From the NCBI RefSeq assembly GCF_024181585.1, contig NZ_CP054258.1, positions 2,418,001 through 2,482,000 of the forward strand: a DNA stretch of 64,000 nucleotides, given 5' to 3'. Position 1 is the first letter of the stretch. Every line of letters starts with the position of its first letter. The notes under the pieces were generated by a model. That model saw only the letters and a program-made list of their open reading frames with translations. It ran no database searches and was not told the origin of the DNA. The DNA comes from Treponema socranskii subsp. buccale. GTDB taxonomy: Bacteria > Spirochaetota > Spirochaetia > Treponematales > Treponemataceae. A program made the position numbers and the translations under genes. Of the stretch, positions 18,273 through 27,285 are shown one piece after another.

Positions 18273-19231
18273 TGTGCTGCCTCCTTTTTCGCCGCTTTGC
18301 CCCAGCCGTATTTTCTCGGCGTCAATTTATTAAGGAATGTCGAAAGCGAATTCATAAATAAAATCGAAAACATAACGCCTTCGGGATAACCGCCGAATTT
18401 TCTTATTAAAAAGGTAAGAAGTCCGCAGCCCGCGCCGAACACCGCGCGTCCGATTTTCGTAACCGGCGTCGTCGCGTAATCCGTCGCCATAAAGGTAGCG
18501 CCGAAGAGGAGACCTCCCGATGTGAGCGCCATAACGACGTCCCCTCCGGAAACGAAGGTCAAAAGCGCAACCGTCGCGACCATCGCAACAGGCGCACGCC
18601 AGTCGATCACCTGCGTGAGAGCAAGAAATGCGAATGAAATCAAAATGAGCAATTCATTCGTTTCGCCGATACAGCCGGCCGTGTTGCCCAAAAAGCTTTC
18701 AAGATACATATCCGCATTTGCGGCGACGGCTCCCTCTTTGAGCTTGGAAAGGACAGTCGCAGCGCTTACCGCATCCGTTCCCGGAGTAAGCCAGGACGCA
18801 CCGATCGCGGCGGAAAAGCTGACGAACAAAAACGCACGCGCCGTAAGCGCGGGGTTCCACACGTTCGCCCCAAGTCCGCCGAAAAATCCCTTGGCGACGA
18901 CGACCGCGAAGAGATCGCCGAGCAGCACTTGCCACAGCGGAACCGTCGGCGGCAGTACGAGCGCAAGCAGCAATCCCGTGACGACGGCCGAACAATCGTT
19001 TACCGTGACATTCTGTTTTGTCAGTTTTTGAAACGCCGCTTCGAAGACGACGCTTCCCGCAACGGAAACGAGCACGACAAACAGCGCGCGGAAACCGAAC
19101 AGCATAACACCGTATACCGTTTCGGGCAGCAGCGCCGTAATCAGCATGCACATAAGGAAGCGCGTCGACACCCCTTCGACAAAATGCGGGGCGGGAGACA
19201 CGTACATTTCTTTTTTCACCGGTTCGCTCAT
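18269..19231 (-). CDS. rnfD: RnfD, flavin-carrying membrane subunit
   Basis: 320 residues with about ten membrane helices. The NqrB/RnfD features 'NVWNPALTARAFLFVSF' and the probable FMN-threonine site 'DAVSAATVLS' are visible. It overlaps rnfC by 1 bp and rnfG by 4 bp. Normal for the family. Confidence 0.92.
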   Translation of the reverse strand: MSEPVKKEMYVSPAPHFVEGVSTRFLMCMLITALLPETVYGVMLFGFRALFVVLVSVAGSVVFEAAFQKLTKQNVTVNDCSAVVTGLLLALVLPPTVPLWQVLLGDLFAVVVAKGFFGGLGANVWNPALTARAFLFVSFSAAIGASWLTPGTDAVSAATVLSKLKEGAVAANADMYLESFLGNTAGCIGETNELLILISFAFLALTQVIDWRAPVAMVATVALLTFVSGGDVVMALTSGGLLFGATFMATDYATTPVTKIGRAVFGAGCGLLTFLIRKFGGYPEGVMFSILFMNSLSTFLNKLTPRKYGWGKAAKKEAAQ

Positions 19232-20586
19232 TATTTTCCTCCAGCTGCTTTACCCGCAGCGTTTTTCTTTGCAGCGCGCGCTTTGACGACGCCTTTGCCG
19301 AGTTTAAATCGGTACACCAAACGGACGCGCGCGGGACAAACGTATGCGCAGCTTCCGCACTCGATACAATCCATAAGTCCGAATCGTACGGCGGCATCGT
19401 AGTCGTTCGCTTTCAGCGAACGCGCCATCATAACCGGCGAGAGCCGCATCGGACAAGGCGGAATACATCTGCCGCAGCCGAGACAAAGCCCTTCTTCGCC
19501 GATATGAATTTCTTTTTTTGTTAAAAATAAAACGCCGCTCGTACCTTTTACAACGGGGAAAGAAGCGTCAGCCGAAGCGACACCCATCATCGGGCCGCCG
19601 GAAAGGATCTGCACGAGTTCGTCGTCTTTTATGCGGATGACGTCTCCGATCAAATCTTCAACAAGGGTACCGACCGGAACCCGCAGATTCGCAGGATTTT
19701 CACACGCACCTCCGCTTACGGTAAACGCGCGCTCGATGAGCGGCTTACCGAGCCGAAACGCATCCGAAATTGCGCAGACCGTACAGACGTTTGAAACGAT
19801 GCAGCCGACGTGAGCGGGAAGACCGCCTGCGGGTACTTCACGCTTTAAAATAGCGGTAATAAGATTTTTTTCACCGCCCTGCGGATACTTCGTCTTAACG
19901 ATTTTGATTTCTATATCGTTCGTATGATTCGCTTCGGCGATCGCTTCGTTGATGACGTTTATCAGATCGAGTTTATTGTTTTCGAGCGCGACGATACCTC
20001 GTGCCCCCAAGATATGCATTTCGATCGCAAGCCCGTCGATCATCTTTTTGCACGATTCCTTTACGGTATGATAATCTACCGTGAGATAGGGTTCGCACTC
20101 CGCCGCATTCGCGATAACGTATTCGATCTTCGTACCGTCGGGCGGCGAAAGTTTCACATAGGTCGGAAACGACGCGCCTCCCATACCGACGATGCCCGCG
20201 TTCCTGATGCGATCGAGCGCATCTTTCGTATCGCACGCAAACGGATCGAGCGGACTCATATACGACGTCTCATCGCTTCCGTCCGATTCGATCGTAACAC
20301 AGGGAACTTGCGCGCCGCCTGCCACAGTGTGCGGCGCGATCTGTGCTATCGTCCCCGCGATCGACGCATGTACGGGAACGGACATGTATTTGTCGGAGGC
20401 AGCGATAACCTGCCCTTTGACAACGCGGTCGCCGACGTTTACGGTACATTCGTTCGGAGAACCGCCCATCGTGACGGGGATCGTCACTCGCTTAGAGGAA
20501 GGAAACGCATCCTCGACGGTCCCGTCGCGAGTGTGTGTCTTCCGCTCCGGCGGATAGACTCCGCCTTTAAATGTAAACATACGCAT
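19231..20586 (-). CDS. rnfC: RnfC, NADH-dehydrogenase-type subunit with two 4Fe-4S clusters
   Basis: Start at ATG 20586 (MRMFTFKGGV); a second ATG two codons on is equally possible. 451 residues. The N-terminal RnfC barrel is followed by an NADH/FMN-binding region ('GMGGASFPTYVKLSPP' is the Nqo1-like glycine motif). Two clusters lie near the end: 'CLGCGRCIPPCPM' and 'CIECGSCAYVCPA'. First gene of the operon. The -10 box ends 7 nt before the ATG and no Shine-Dalgarno is present, so the message is probably leaderless. Confidence 0.93.
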   Translation of the reverse strand: MRMFTFKGGVYPPERKTHTRDGTVEDAFPSSKRVTIPVTMGGSPNECTVNVGDRVVKGQVIAASDKYMSVPVHASIAGTIAQIAPHTVAGGAQVPCVTIESDGSDETSYMSPLDPFACDTKDALDRIRNAGIVGMGGASFPTYVKLSPPDGTKIEYVIANAAECEPYLTVDYHTVKESCKKMIDGLAIEMHILGARGIVALENNKLDLINVINEAIAEANHTNDIEIKIVKTKYPQGGEKNLITAILKREVPAGGLPAHVGCIVSNVCTVCAISDAFRLGKPLIERAFTVSGGACENPANLRVPVGTLVEDLIGDVIRIKDDELVQILSGGPMMGVASADASFPVVKGTSGVLFLTKKEIHIGEEGLCLGCGRCIPPCPMRLSPVMMARSLKANDYDAAVRFGLMDCIECGSCAYVCPARVRLVYRFKLGKGVVKARAAKKNAAGKAAGGK

Positions 20587-20593
20587 AGCCGCT

Positions 20594-20652
20594 ATTGTAT
20601 GATATTCTTTCGGAATGGTCAAACTGTAAACGGTACGTTGTAAGCGGTACGT
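20594..20652 (-). promoter_or_regulatory. rnf operon promoter with tandem 14-bp upstream repeats
   Basis: TTGACC (20617-20622), spacer 17, TACAAT (20594-20599). Directly upstream two 14-mers, TGTAAACGGTACGT and TGTAAGCGGTACGT as read on the plus strand (20625-20638 and 20639-20652), abut one another and differ at one base. They may be an operator or activator site. Confidence 0.7.
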
Positions 20653-20675
20653 CGGCGATATTCCTTGCGAGCATT

Positions 20676-21962
20676 TCAAAACAAATTGGGAAATAATGAC
20701 GCGGGAATCATCAGCCAAAAATCCGGAAACAGCGCGAGCAATACGAGAATTACAAGCGATGAAATAAAATACGGCAGACAGCCTTTAAAAGATCTTTCGA
20801 TGCTGAGATTTCCGATCGAAGAAGCTAAAAGCAAACACAAACCGTACGGAGGCGTTACCAGTCCGAGTGAAAGCGTACAAACCGTAATCAAGCCGAGCAT
20901 TATCGGACTGATCCCCAGACTGACCGCAGCGGGAAGAATAATCGGGACAAATAAAATTTCGGCAGGGACTGCGTCCATAAACGTTCCGACAAACATAAAG
21001 AAAACGATTACAATAAAAAGAAAGAATATTTTTCCGCCGGGAAGCGCAACGAAAAAATTGCGGATAATCATATTCAACTGGTAATAGCTTAACAATTCAC
21101 CGAGCGCATTTGCGGATGCAAGCGCAAAAAGCGAAAGCGAAGAAAGTTTCATCGTTTCGATGAGAATATGAGGAAGCCGAGAAAGTTTTATCGACTTATA
21201 AAAGAAAATGCCGATGACGAGAGCGTACATACAAGCAAATGCGGCTGACTCCGTCGGCGTAAACCAGCCGCATACGATCCCTCCGATCAAAAGAATGGGC
21301 GTAAAAAGCGCCGGTAAAGAAATCGCAGTTTGTTTAAGCGCGGCCGTCAGGGGAACTTTTTCGCCGATAGGGAAATTCTTTTTTTTTGAATAAAACCTTA
21401 CAACCAGCATCATTGCGAGTCCGAGTAAAATTCCCGGAACGATTCCCGTCATAAACAAAGCGCCCGTGCTTACATTTGCGACGCCGGCATACACGACCAT
21501 GATGATACTCGGAGGAATAATCGAACCGAGCGTCGACGACGTCGCGGTAACACCCACGGAGGTTTCCATATCGTATCCCTGTTTATCCATCGCAGGAATA
21601 AATACTTTTCCGACGCCGGCTGTATCCGCCTGCGAAGATCCGGAAATCCCCGCAAAGATCATCGAAACGAGGATATTCGCATAGGCAAGTCCTCCGCGGA
21701 AACGGCCGACAAGAGCGGTACAACAATCTATGAGTTTATCCGTAATCGCACCCTCATTCATAAGGTTTGCGGCAAGGATAAAAAGCGGAACCGCAAGCAA
21801 TGTAAAGCTGTTGAGACCGTTGAACATTTTGCTGAACACAACGGCGTTGGGAATTTGAGGGAGAGCAAAAATTCCCGCAAATGAAACCACACCCAACGAA
21901 AACGAAATCGGAACGCCTATCGCTATGAGGACGATAAATAATACAACCAACAACGCTGCCAT
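20676..21962 (-). CDS. dctM: TRAP transporter large permease, DctM type
   Basis: 428 residues with about 12 membrane helices. It begins 'LLVVLFIVLIAIGVPISFSLG', the standard DctM N-terminus. Other family segments are 'GSSQADTAGVGKVFIPAM' and 'ILGSIIPPS'-like 'TLGSIIPPSIIMVVYA'. The start overlaps the dctQ stop by 1 bp. It imports organic acids or similar solutes using an ion gradient with DctQ and DctP encoded upstream. Confidence 0.93.
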   Translation of the reverse strand: MAALLVVLFIVLIAIGVPISFSLGVVSFAGIFALPQIPNAVVFSKMFNGLNSFTLLAVPLFILAANLMNEGAITDKLIDCCTALVGRFRGGLAYANILVSMIFAGISGSSQADTAGVGKVFIPAMDKQGYDMETSVGVTATSSTLGSIIPPSIIMVVYAGVANVSTGALFMTGIVPGILLGLAMMLVVRFYSKKKNFPIGEKVPLTAALKQTAISLPALFTPILLIGGIVCGWFTPTESAAFACMYALVIGIFFYKSIKLSRLPHILIETMKLSSLSLFALASANALGELLSYYQLNMIIRNFFVALPGGKIFFLFIVIVFFMFVGTFMDAVPAEILFVPIILPAAVSLGISPIMLGLITVCTLSLGLVTPPYGLCLLLASSIGNLSIERSFKGCLPYFISSLVILVLLALFPDFWLMIPASLFPNLF

Positions 21963-22453
21963 TATTTTACTCCGTTTTTACAATTTGCCAATGAAATACA
22001 ATCCGCAACGATACTGTCCAACAAATAGATTGAAGACGTAATTCCCGCAATGGGAACGCAAATCCACGTAATCCCGCGCTTGAATTTCGGAATATTCACC
22101 CACGTATAATTCCAAAACTGCTTTGTCAACCGAATGCCGTAATATGTCATTAGCATGCAAAATATCATCATGATAACGGAAATAATAATGGACAATTTTT
22201 TTACCGACTCCGCTTTTTTTAAAGAATCGCTTAGAGCCGTAAAAGCAAAATGCTTTTTCTCATACACCATGGCACCGGCTCCCATAAATACGGCCCAAAT
22301 AAAAGAATACATTTCGACATCTTCCGTCCACGTAGCAATGATTCCCGTATATCGTGTAAACATCTGTATTACAACGGTGATAAGAAAAAGCAAAAGGAAA
22401 AGACCGCCTATAAGGATTTGAATTTTTTGCATACCTGCAATAATTTTTCGCAT
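21962..22453 (-). CDS. dctQ: TRAP transporter small permease, DctQ type
   Basis: 163 residues with four membrane helices. 'TWTEDVEMYSFIWAVFMGAG' matches the conserved DctQ segment (W-x-E-E-x-x-R-x-x-x-x-W-x-x-x-L-G). It is coupled to dctM. It is separated from dctP by 379 bp occupied by two tandem leader elements. RBS is weak (GGGA 6 nt before ATG). Confidence 0.88.
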   Translation of the reverse strand: MRKIIAGMQKIQILIGGLFLLLFLITVVIQMFTRYTGIIATWTEDVEMYSFIWAVFMGAGAMVYEKKHFAFTALSDSLKKAESVKKLSIIISVIMMIFCMLMTYYGIRLTKQFWNYTWVNIPKFKRGITWICVPIAGITSSIYLLDSIVADCISLANCKNGVK

Positions 22454-22491
22454 ATAATTTCCCGAACATTCTATAAATTGTGATATAAAAA

Positions 22492-22640
22492 ACTTCCTTA
22501 AAATTGTACGGCGAGTAAATCTTCGGATTTAGGAGCCGGACAATTCGTGCGCGTAAGCGCACACGTATATCCGCGAGTTTTCGAGAGGAAACTCGAAGTT
22601 AAAAGCGCCGCGCCATTTGAGCGGTGCTTTTAAACCTTCC
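22492..22640 (-). repeat. structured leader element (copy E2), proximal of a tandem pair
   Basis: It runs from the SD-like box AAGGAAGG. Stem TTAAAAGC/GCTTTTAA encloses CCGC/GCGG. Then come CGAGTTTCCTCTCGAAAACTCG-type and GTGCGC-TTAC-GCGCAC hairpins. The terminal stem AATTGT-CGGC/GCCG-ACAATT surrounds AAATC-CGAA-GATTT and is followed by TTTTAAGGAAG. Confidence 0.7.
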
Positions 22641-22790
22641 TTAAAATTATACAGCGAGTAAATCTTCAGATTTAGGAGCTGTATAATTAGTGCGCGAGAG
22701 CGCACAGTTAATAAGCGATGTTTCGGCTTCGTCCGAAACTCGAAGTTAAATTGAACGGCGCAATTTCAGACGTTCAATTTAAACCTTCCG
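22634..22790 (-). repeat. structured leader element (copy E1), distal of a tandem pair
   Basis: Stem AAATTGAACG/CGTTCAATTT has loop TCTGAAATTGCGC, which is related to the loop of copies A and C. Then come GTGCGC-TCTC-GCGCAC and terminal stem ATTATACAGC/GCTGTATAAT around AAATC-TGAA-GATTT. Its closing box AAGGAAGGTTTAAA is the opening box of E2. Confidence 0.7.
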
Positions 22791-22832
22791 ATATCGCGTA
22801 TGCGTTACCGGAAGGATGCCCGCAACCCGAAA

Positions 22833-23849
22833 CTATTTTGCGCTGCGTACCATATTGATGTATTTTGTCATATCGTTGTTTTTTGCAAATTTATCCTGAA
22901 TGGGAACGGCGATCGCTTTGAAAGCGGCGATATCCATATCTTTAAAATCGGTTACAACCGCACCGTCGGCGATGACCTTCGCTTTTGAAGAATTAAACAT
23001 AGCGTAGGTGACTTTTCGGTCTTCGGCCGTTGCTGCTGCTGCGGCTTTATTGATCCATCCTTTTTGCTCTTCCGTGAGTTTATCATAGAAGTTTCCGTTC
23101 ATAAGAAATAAACGCGTCGTAAAATCATGATGCGTTTCACAAACGTATTTTCCGTTGGGAGTTTTATGATGCTCTTTAAGCATAAAATTGGTGTAATCGT
23201 TTTCCGCAGAATCGACAACGCCTTGCTGAAGCGCCTGATATAATTCGCCCCATGCTACGCTCGTCGGAATGGCGCCGCAGCCTTTCCAAAAATCGAGCTG
23301 AACCGGCGAATTCTGCGTACGGATTGTCATACCTTTGAGATCGGCCGGTTTTTTAATCGGCTTTTTACCGTAATAATCGCGAACCGAAGCCGTCCAATAT
23401 CCCATAATGCGGTAACGGTTATTTGTCTTTTTCAAAACCACGTCTTTTAAAGCCGTACCGAATTCTCCGTCGAGACACTTTTCCCAATGCGCAAAGCTGT
23501 TAAACAAATACGGAAGCGCAAAGATATTTACTTCAGGAACGCCGATTGCAGCCATAAATCCGGGAGAAGCGACACAAAGTTGAAGAGCGCCCATATCAAG
23601 TTTTTCCACCAATTCATTTTCATTTTCACCCATCGTACCGTGGTGGCAGATAACTTTGATTTTGCCGCCGGACTCCGCTTCCGCAACTTCTTTAAATTTA
23701 ATAATCGCATAAGCATAAGGATTTTCAAGCGAAGTTTGATTATGAGCGACAATCAATTCAAGAGGTTTTCCACTCGAGTCCGCCGTTCCGATAGCAAATG
23801 CCGTACTTGCAATAATCAGTGCGGCGGCAAAAACAACGATTTTTTTCAT
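22833..23849 (-). CDS. dctP: TRAP transporter solute-binding protein, DctP type
   Basis: 338 residues. A cleavable signal peptide (..ALIIASTAFA) is followed by a DctP fold. Family segments are 'NPYAYAIIKFKEVAEAESGGKIKV', here shortened as NPYAYAIIKFKEV and GGKIKV, 'LPYLFNSFAHWEKCLDG', 'LKGMTIRTQNSPVQLDFWKG', 'WGELYQALQQGVVDSAEN'. The substrate-contacting Arg region 'IRTQ' is present. Shine-Dalgarno GGAGGA 4 nt before ATG. First gene of dctPQM with its own strong promoter. Confidence 0.93.
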   Translation of the reverse strand: MKKIVVFAAALIIASTAFAIGTADSSGKPLELIVAHNQTSLENPYAYAIIKFKEVAEAESGGKIKVICHHGTMGENENELVEKLDMGALQLCVASPGFMAAIGVPEVNIFALPYLFNSFAHWEKCLDGEFGTALKDVVLKKTNNRYRIMGYWTASVRDYYGKKPIKKPADLKGMTIRTQNSPVQLDFWKGCGAIPTSVAWGELYQALQQGVVDSAENDYTNFMLKEHHKTPNGKYVCETHHDFTTRLFLMNGNFYDKLTEEQKGWINKAAAAATAEDRKVTYAMFNSSKAKVIADGAVVTDFKDMDIAAFKAIAVPIQDKFAKNNDMTKYINMVRSAK

Positions 23850-23907
23850 AGTTCCTCCAAAAAACGCGATTTTCTGTTGTCGTCGTTTTTAACAACATTT
23901 ACGGTAT

Positions 23908-23936
23908 ATCATATAATGGAATAAAATTAAAATCAA
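23908..23936 (-). promoter_or_regulatory. promoter of dctPQM
   Basis: TTGATT (23931-23936), spacer 17, TATGAT (23908-23913), A/T-rich upstream. The leader to the ATG is about 50 nt. Confidence 0.7.
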
Positions 23937-23973
23937 TATAAAAAAATTAATAAGGCAATCACATCGCCGTTCG

Positions 23974-24047
23974 CAATCAACAACCCCGACGCAGCCTCGC
24001 AGCGAAGCTTCACGCGGTATCGGGGTATTAAACCCTCCGCACAAATA
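23974..24047 (-). repeat. dispersed intergenic repeat, copy 1
   Basis: CAATCAACAACCCCGACGC at one end and CCCTCCGCACAAATAAA at the other. A second copy with the same two ends is at 48022-48071, in opposite orientation in the window. CTCCGCACGAATAAA alone recurs at 35884-35898. Confidence 0.5.
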
Positions 24048-24050
24048 AAA

Positions 24051-24082
24051 AAAACGGAACCGCCTTACGGCAGCCCCGTTTT
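24051..24082 (-). terminator. terminator after the OmpA/FlgD-Ig gene
   Basis: AAAACGG/CCGTTTT with inner GCC/GGC and loop TTAC, followed by a run of T in the minus direction. Confidence 0.75.
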
Positions 24083-24102
24083 ACGTTTCGCGTATTTTAC
24101 GC

Positions 24103-27100
24103 TTACTTTTGCAGAATAAATTCGACGCGGCGGTTTTTCCAGTTCTGATCTTTATCGCGCCAATCGGCGACAAGCTCCGTACCGCCCTTTCCTTGGGTAG
24201 AAAGACGGGAAGCGCTTATGCCTTTATCGACGAGATAGAATTTTACGAATTCCGCGCGTTTTTGCGAAAGCGGAATCAGCGCAGGTCCCCACTGACGCGG
24301 ATTGTCCTGCGTTTCTTCAGCTTCGTTTTCCGTCGTACGGTTCGCGTGTCCGACGACCGCAACTTTATACTCCTTGAATTTATTCAGGATTTCCGCAATG
24401 CGCTTGAGGATGCGTTCGTTGTTTGCCGCCTGTTCCGCCGTAACGCCGTCGCGTTTTCCGGGCGCGCTTTCGACTTTAAAGTCGGCGTTGTCGGGACGGA
24501 AGATGATCGACGGAACGGCCATTTTAAGCACATTGCCTTCGCGGATGACGAGCACGTCGACGGGGATGATCCCCCGCACCGTCGACGTCATGCCGAGATT
24601 GTCTTTAACGGTAAACACCCACGGATAATCGACCGCCGACTGAACGCGTTCCGCCATGCCCGACGCGGTCTTTTGCGTATTGCTCAAACCGTCCCACACG
24701 ATGCGTTCCGTAATCGCCGACGTTCCGCCCGTCTGCCAAAAGCGGCGTCCGTTCGGATCGTTGATTGTAAACGACCATGCGGTAATTTTACCTTTTGTCG
24801 AACCGTTCAATCTGATAAACAAATCGTCGTCAACGCCGTCATTGTCCGGGCTGAAGTATGAAGGCGTCGTGCGGACGCTGAGTTCGGGAGGAACGGCCGA
24901 ACATACAAACGGAGACGATGAGGCGGAAACGCTCCGCCCGTTTCGATATACGATGCCGAGTTTTCCGATAAAAGTACCTTCACCGGCTTTTCCCGCGCTG
25001 TCCAAACCGTCCCACATAATCGATGCGGGAAGGCTCGCACCGTCTTTCGACGACCAGCTGCGCACCGCTTTTCCGTCTTCTCTGCATACGTCGAAATTCC
25101 ACGACGAAATCGCGTCGCTGACCGATGTGCGGATATCAAAACGTTGAGAATCAAGTATACCGTCGCCGTTCGGAGAGATACCGTCGTAAGCCGTCGTCAC
25201 GTACGCTTTTACGTCGCGGGTATCGACAGAGATACCTCGAATCGATGTGCCGAACGCATTGCCCGCTTCATCCGTCGAAGCGATGGAAAGCGTATACGTG
25301 CCGTCGGGAACCGTATTGCCCGATTCGTCGGCACCGTTCCATGCGAATCCCGCTTTGCCTGCAGTCTGCACGGTGCCCGCCCACGTGTATTTCCGGACAA
25401 GGGTACCGCGCGCATTGCGCACTTCGGCAGTCCACAGTTTTTCCGTCGTGCAGTCGCGGACATCGACCGGCAAAGTGCTTTGACTCGAATCGCCTGACGG
25501 CGAAAAAGACATCCACGGAATTTCCGCGGCAAGATACGGTGCTTTCGTGTCGAGGGCAAAAGCCTGCGTCGAAGCCGATGCCGTCGAAGCGTTTGCGGAC
25601 GTTATTTCAAGAGAAGCGATATACTGTCCGTCGGAACAGAGAGCGCCTTTGTCGTCTCTTCCGTCCCACACAAACGATGCGGGAACGTCTTTGTTTTCGC
25701 TCAGCGTTTTAAGCGCGGTACTCGAACCCGCCTTCATAATTTTAAACGCATACTTTACGATACCGCCGCTTCCCGCATGCGTGACGGGCGTAAAGGAAAT
25801 CGTATCTTTGACTTTATCGCCGTTCGGTGAAAACGCGCTGTCCTGCATTGCAAGAAGCAGCGTCGCCTTCGTCGTGTCGAAATTGAACGCATCGGAACGG
25901 ACGGCTACGGTATTGCCCGCCAAGTCGGTTGCCGAAAGCTCGTACACGTATGAACCGTCGGGTACAATTTTTCCGGCATCATCGAGACCGTCCCACGAAA
26001 CCGTTTCCGGCGGGAATTCGCCGAGCGAATACTCACGCACGGCTTTTGTCATATTGCCCGAAGCGTAGATGCGCCCCGTCCATGCGGGAACCGCCGCAAG
26101 CGTTTTCGGCACAATCGTTTCATTTATTGTAATCGTGCTCTTCGAACCCGCGCCGAATACTTTATCGGATACGCGCAGCTGAGCCTGCGGTTTTTTCGTA
26201 TCGATGACGCAGACCGGCGAAGTAATCGGAGCAGGCTCGTAACCGTTGAGATATTTTGCCGTAACGCGCGCCTGATAGCGTCCGTCGGGGAGCGTTTTGC
26301 CGTCGGCTCCCGTTCCGTCGAATACGATCGTTTCAGGCGGTAAGGCCGACGAAGACTGATCGAATGTACGGTAGACTTTGCCGTTTGCATCGACTATGCT
26401 TACCGCCCATTCGGTAAGCTTGTTTCCGGTGCTCGCGTCGGGAACGGGGATCGTTACGTTGAATGTAACCGCTTTTTGTTTACTTTCGGTGTTCGGAGAA
26501 AAATAAGGAGAGCCTGAAATCGCAATATTCGTCGCGGGTTTTTCCGCAGAAAAGATGATATTCGATATGGAAGCGGCGGGAGAAGTGTTTCCCGCTCTGT
26601 CCGTCGCACTAATCGTATACGAATAGATGCCGTCGGCAACCGGCTTTCCCGAGTCTCCCGTTCCGTTCCAATTGAACGCGGGCGGCTCGGTATCTTTCCA
26701 CGAATAGGTTTTGACTGCGCTTCCGTCGGCTCCGGCGAAAACGCCTTTCCATTCGTCTTCTTTCGAACCGGACTGCCGCACGGAAAATACGGATTTAGCG
26801 CCTTCGCCGAAAATCTTATCGGTCGGCTGAGTAAGCGCGATGGAAGGCGGCGTCGTATCGACGATGACCGTATATTTGCCGGTTTTGCCGACATTACCGT
26901 TATCGTCCGTCGCCGTAAAATAATAATTATACGTTCCGTCCGGAGCCGTTTCGCCGTTATCCATAACACCGTTCCAAGAAACGACGGAGGGGATATCGAT
27001 CGTTTTTTTTGCAGAAAAGAGCTGTTTCCAAAACGATTTGAACGTCAGCTTTTCCGTAAACGCGAGTTTGTTTCCGATCGTGCGCACGACGCTGCCGCTT

Positions 27101-27285
27101 TCGTTTTCGACGACAAAGCTCCACGAAACGACATACCGCCTGTCGGAAATTCGCAGCGGAACGTCAAGCGAATCCTGAACGCCGTCGTTATTCGGCGAAA
27201 TATATTTCGGCTGCCGCTGGGCAAAGACCGAAGCGGCGGAAAACAAAAAGAGTACCGCCGCGATAAGCACAGATATCCGTTTCAT
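24103..27285 (-). CDS. large OmpA-family envelope protein with FlgD-type Ig repeats
   Basis: 1060 residues. Signal peptide (..FLFSAASVFA), then six or seven repeats. Each repeat has a 'SP-(N/D)-x-D-G-(V/I)-x-D' calcium-loop-like start, a 'W-(N/D)-G-x-(D/G)' centre and 'PDG-(T/S/R)-Y-x5-ATD-x-AGN' end, as in FlgD Ig-like and gliding-motility-type modules. The C-terminal ~150 residues are an OmpA peptidoglycan-binding domain ('VAVVGHANRT', 'LSQKRAEFVKFYLVDKGI', 'NRRVEFIL'). It is probably a periplasmic or outer-membrane structural protein. It overlaps the UPF0164 gene by 1 bp. Confidence 0.9.
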   Translation of the reverse strand: MKRISVLIAAVLFLFSAASVFAQRQPKYISPNNDGVQDSLDVPLRISDRRYVVSWSFVVENESGSVVRTIGNKLAFTEKLTFKSFWKQLFSAKKTIDIPSVVSWNGVMDNGETAPDGTYNYYFTATDDNGNVGKTGKYTVIVDTTPPSIALTQPTDKIFGEGAKSVFSVRQSGSKEDEWKGVFAGADGSAVKTYSWKDTEPPAFNWNGTGDSGKPVADGIYSYTISATDRAGNTSPAASISNIIFSAEKPATNIAISGSPYFSPNTESKQKAVTFNVTIPVPDASTGNKLTEWAVSIVDANGKVYRTFDQSSSALPPETIVFDGTGADGKTLPDGRYQARVTAKYLNGYEPAPITSPVCVIDTKKPQAQLRVSDKVFGAGSKSTITINETIVPKTLAAVPAWTGRIYASGNMTKAVREYSLGEFPPETVSWDGLDDAGKIVPDGSYVYELSATDLAGNTVAVRSDAFNFDTTKATLLLAMQDSAFSPNGDKVKDTISFTPVTHAGSGGIVKYAFKIMKAGSSTALKTLSENKDVPASFVWDGRDDKGALCSDGQYIASLEITSANASTASASTQAFALDTKAPYLAAEIPWMSFSPSGDSSQSTLPVDVRDCTTEKLWTAEVRNARGTLVRKYTWAGTVQTAGKAGFAWNGADESGNTVPDGTYTLSIASTDEAGNAFGTSIRGISVDTRDVKAYVTTAYDGISPNGDGILDSQRFDIRTSVSDAISSWNFDVCREDGKAVRSWSSKDGASLPASIMWDGLDSAGKAGEGTFIGKLGIVYRNGRSVSASSSPFVCSAVPPELSVRTTPSYFSPDNDGVDDDLFIRLNGSTKGKITAWSFTINDPNGRRFWQTGGTSAITERIVWDGLSNTQKTASGMAERVQSAVDYPWVFTVKDNLGMTSTVRGIIPVDVLVIREGNVLKMAVPSIIFRPDNADFKVESAPGKRDGVTAEQAANNERILKRIAEILNKFKEYKVAVVGHANRTTENEAEETQDNPRQWGPALIPLSQKRAEFVKFYLVDKGISASRLSTQGKGGTELVADWRDKDQNWKNRRVEFILQK

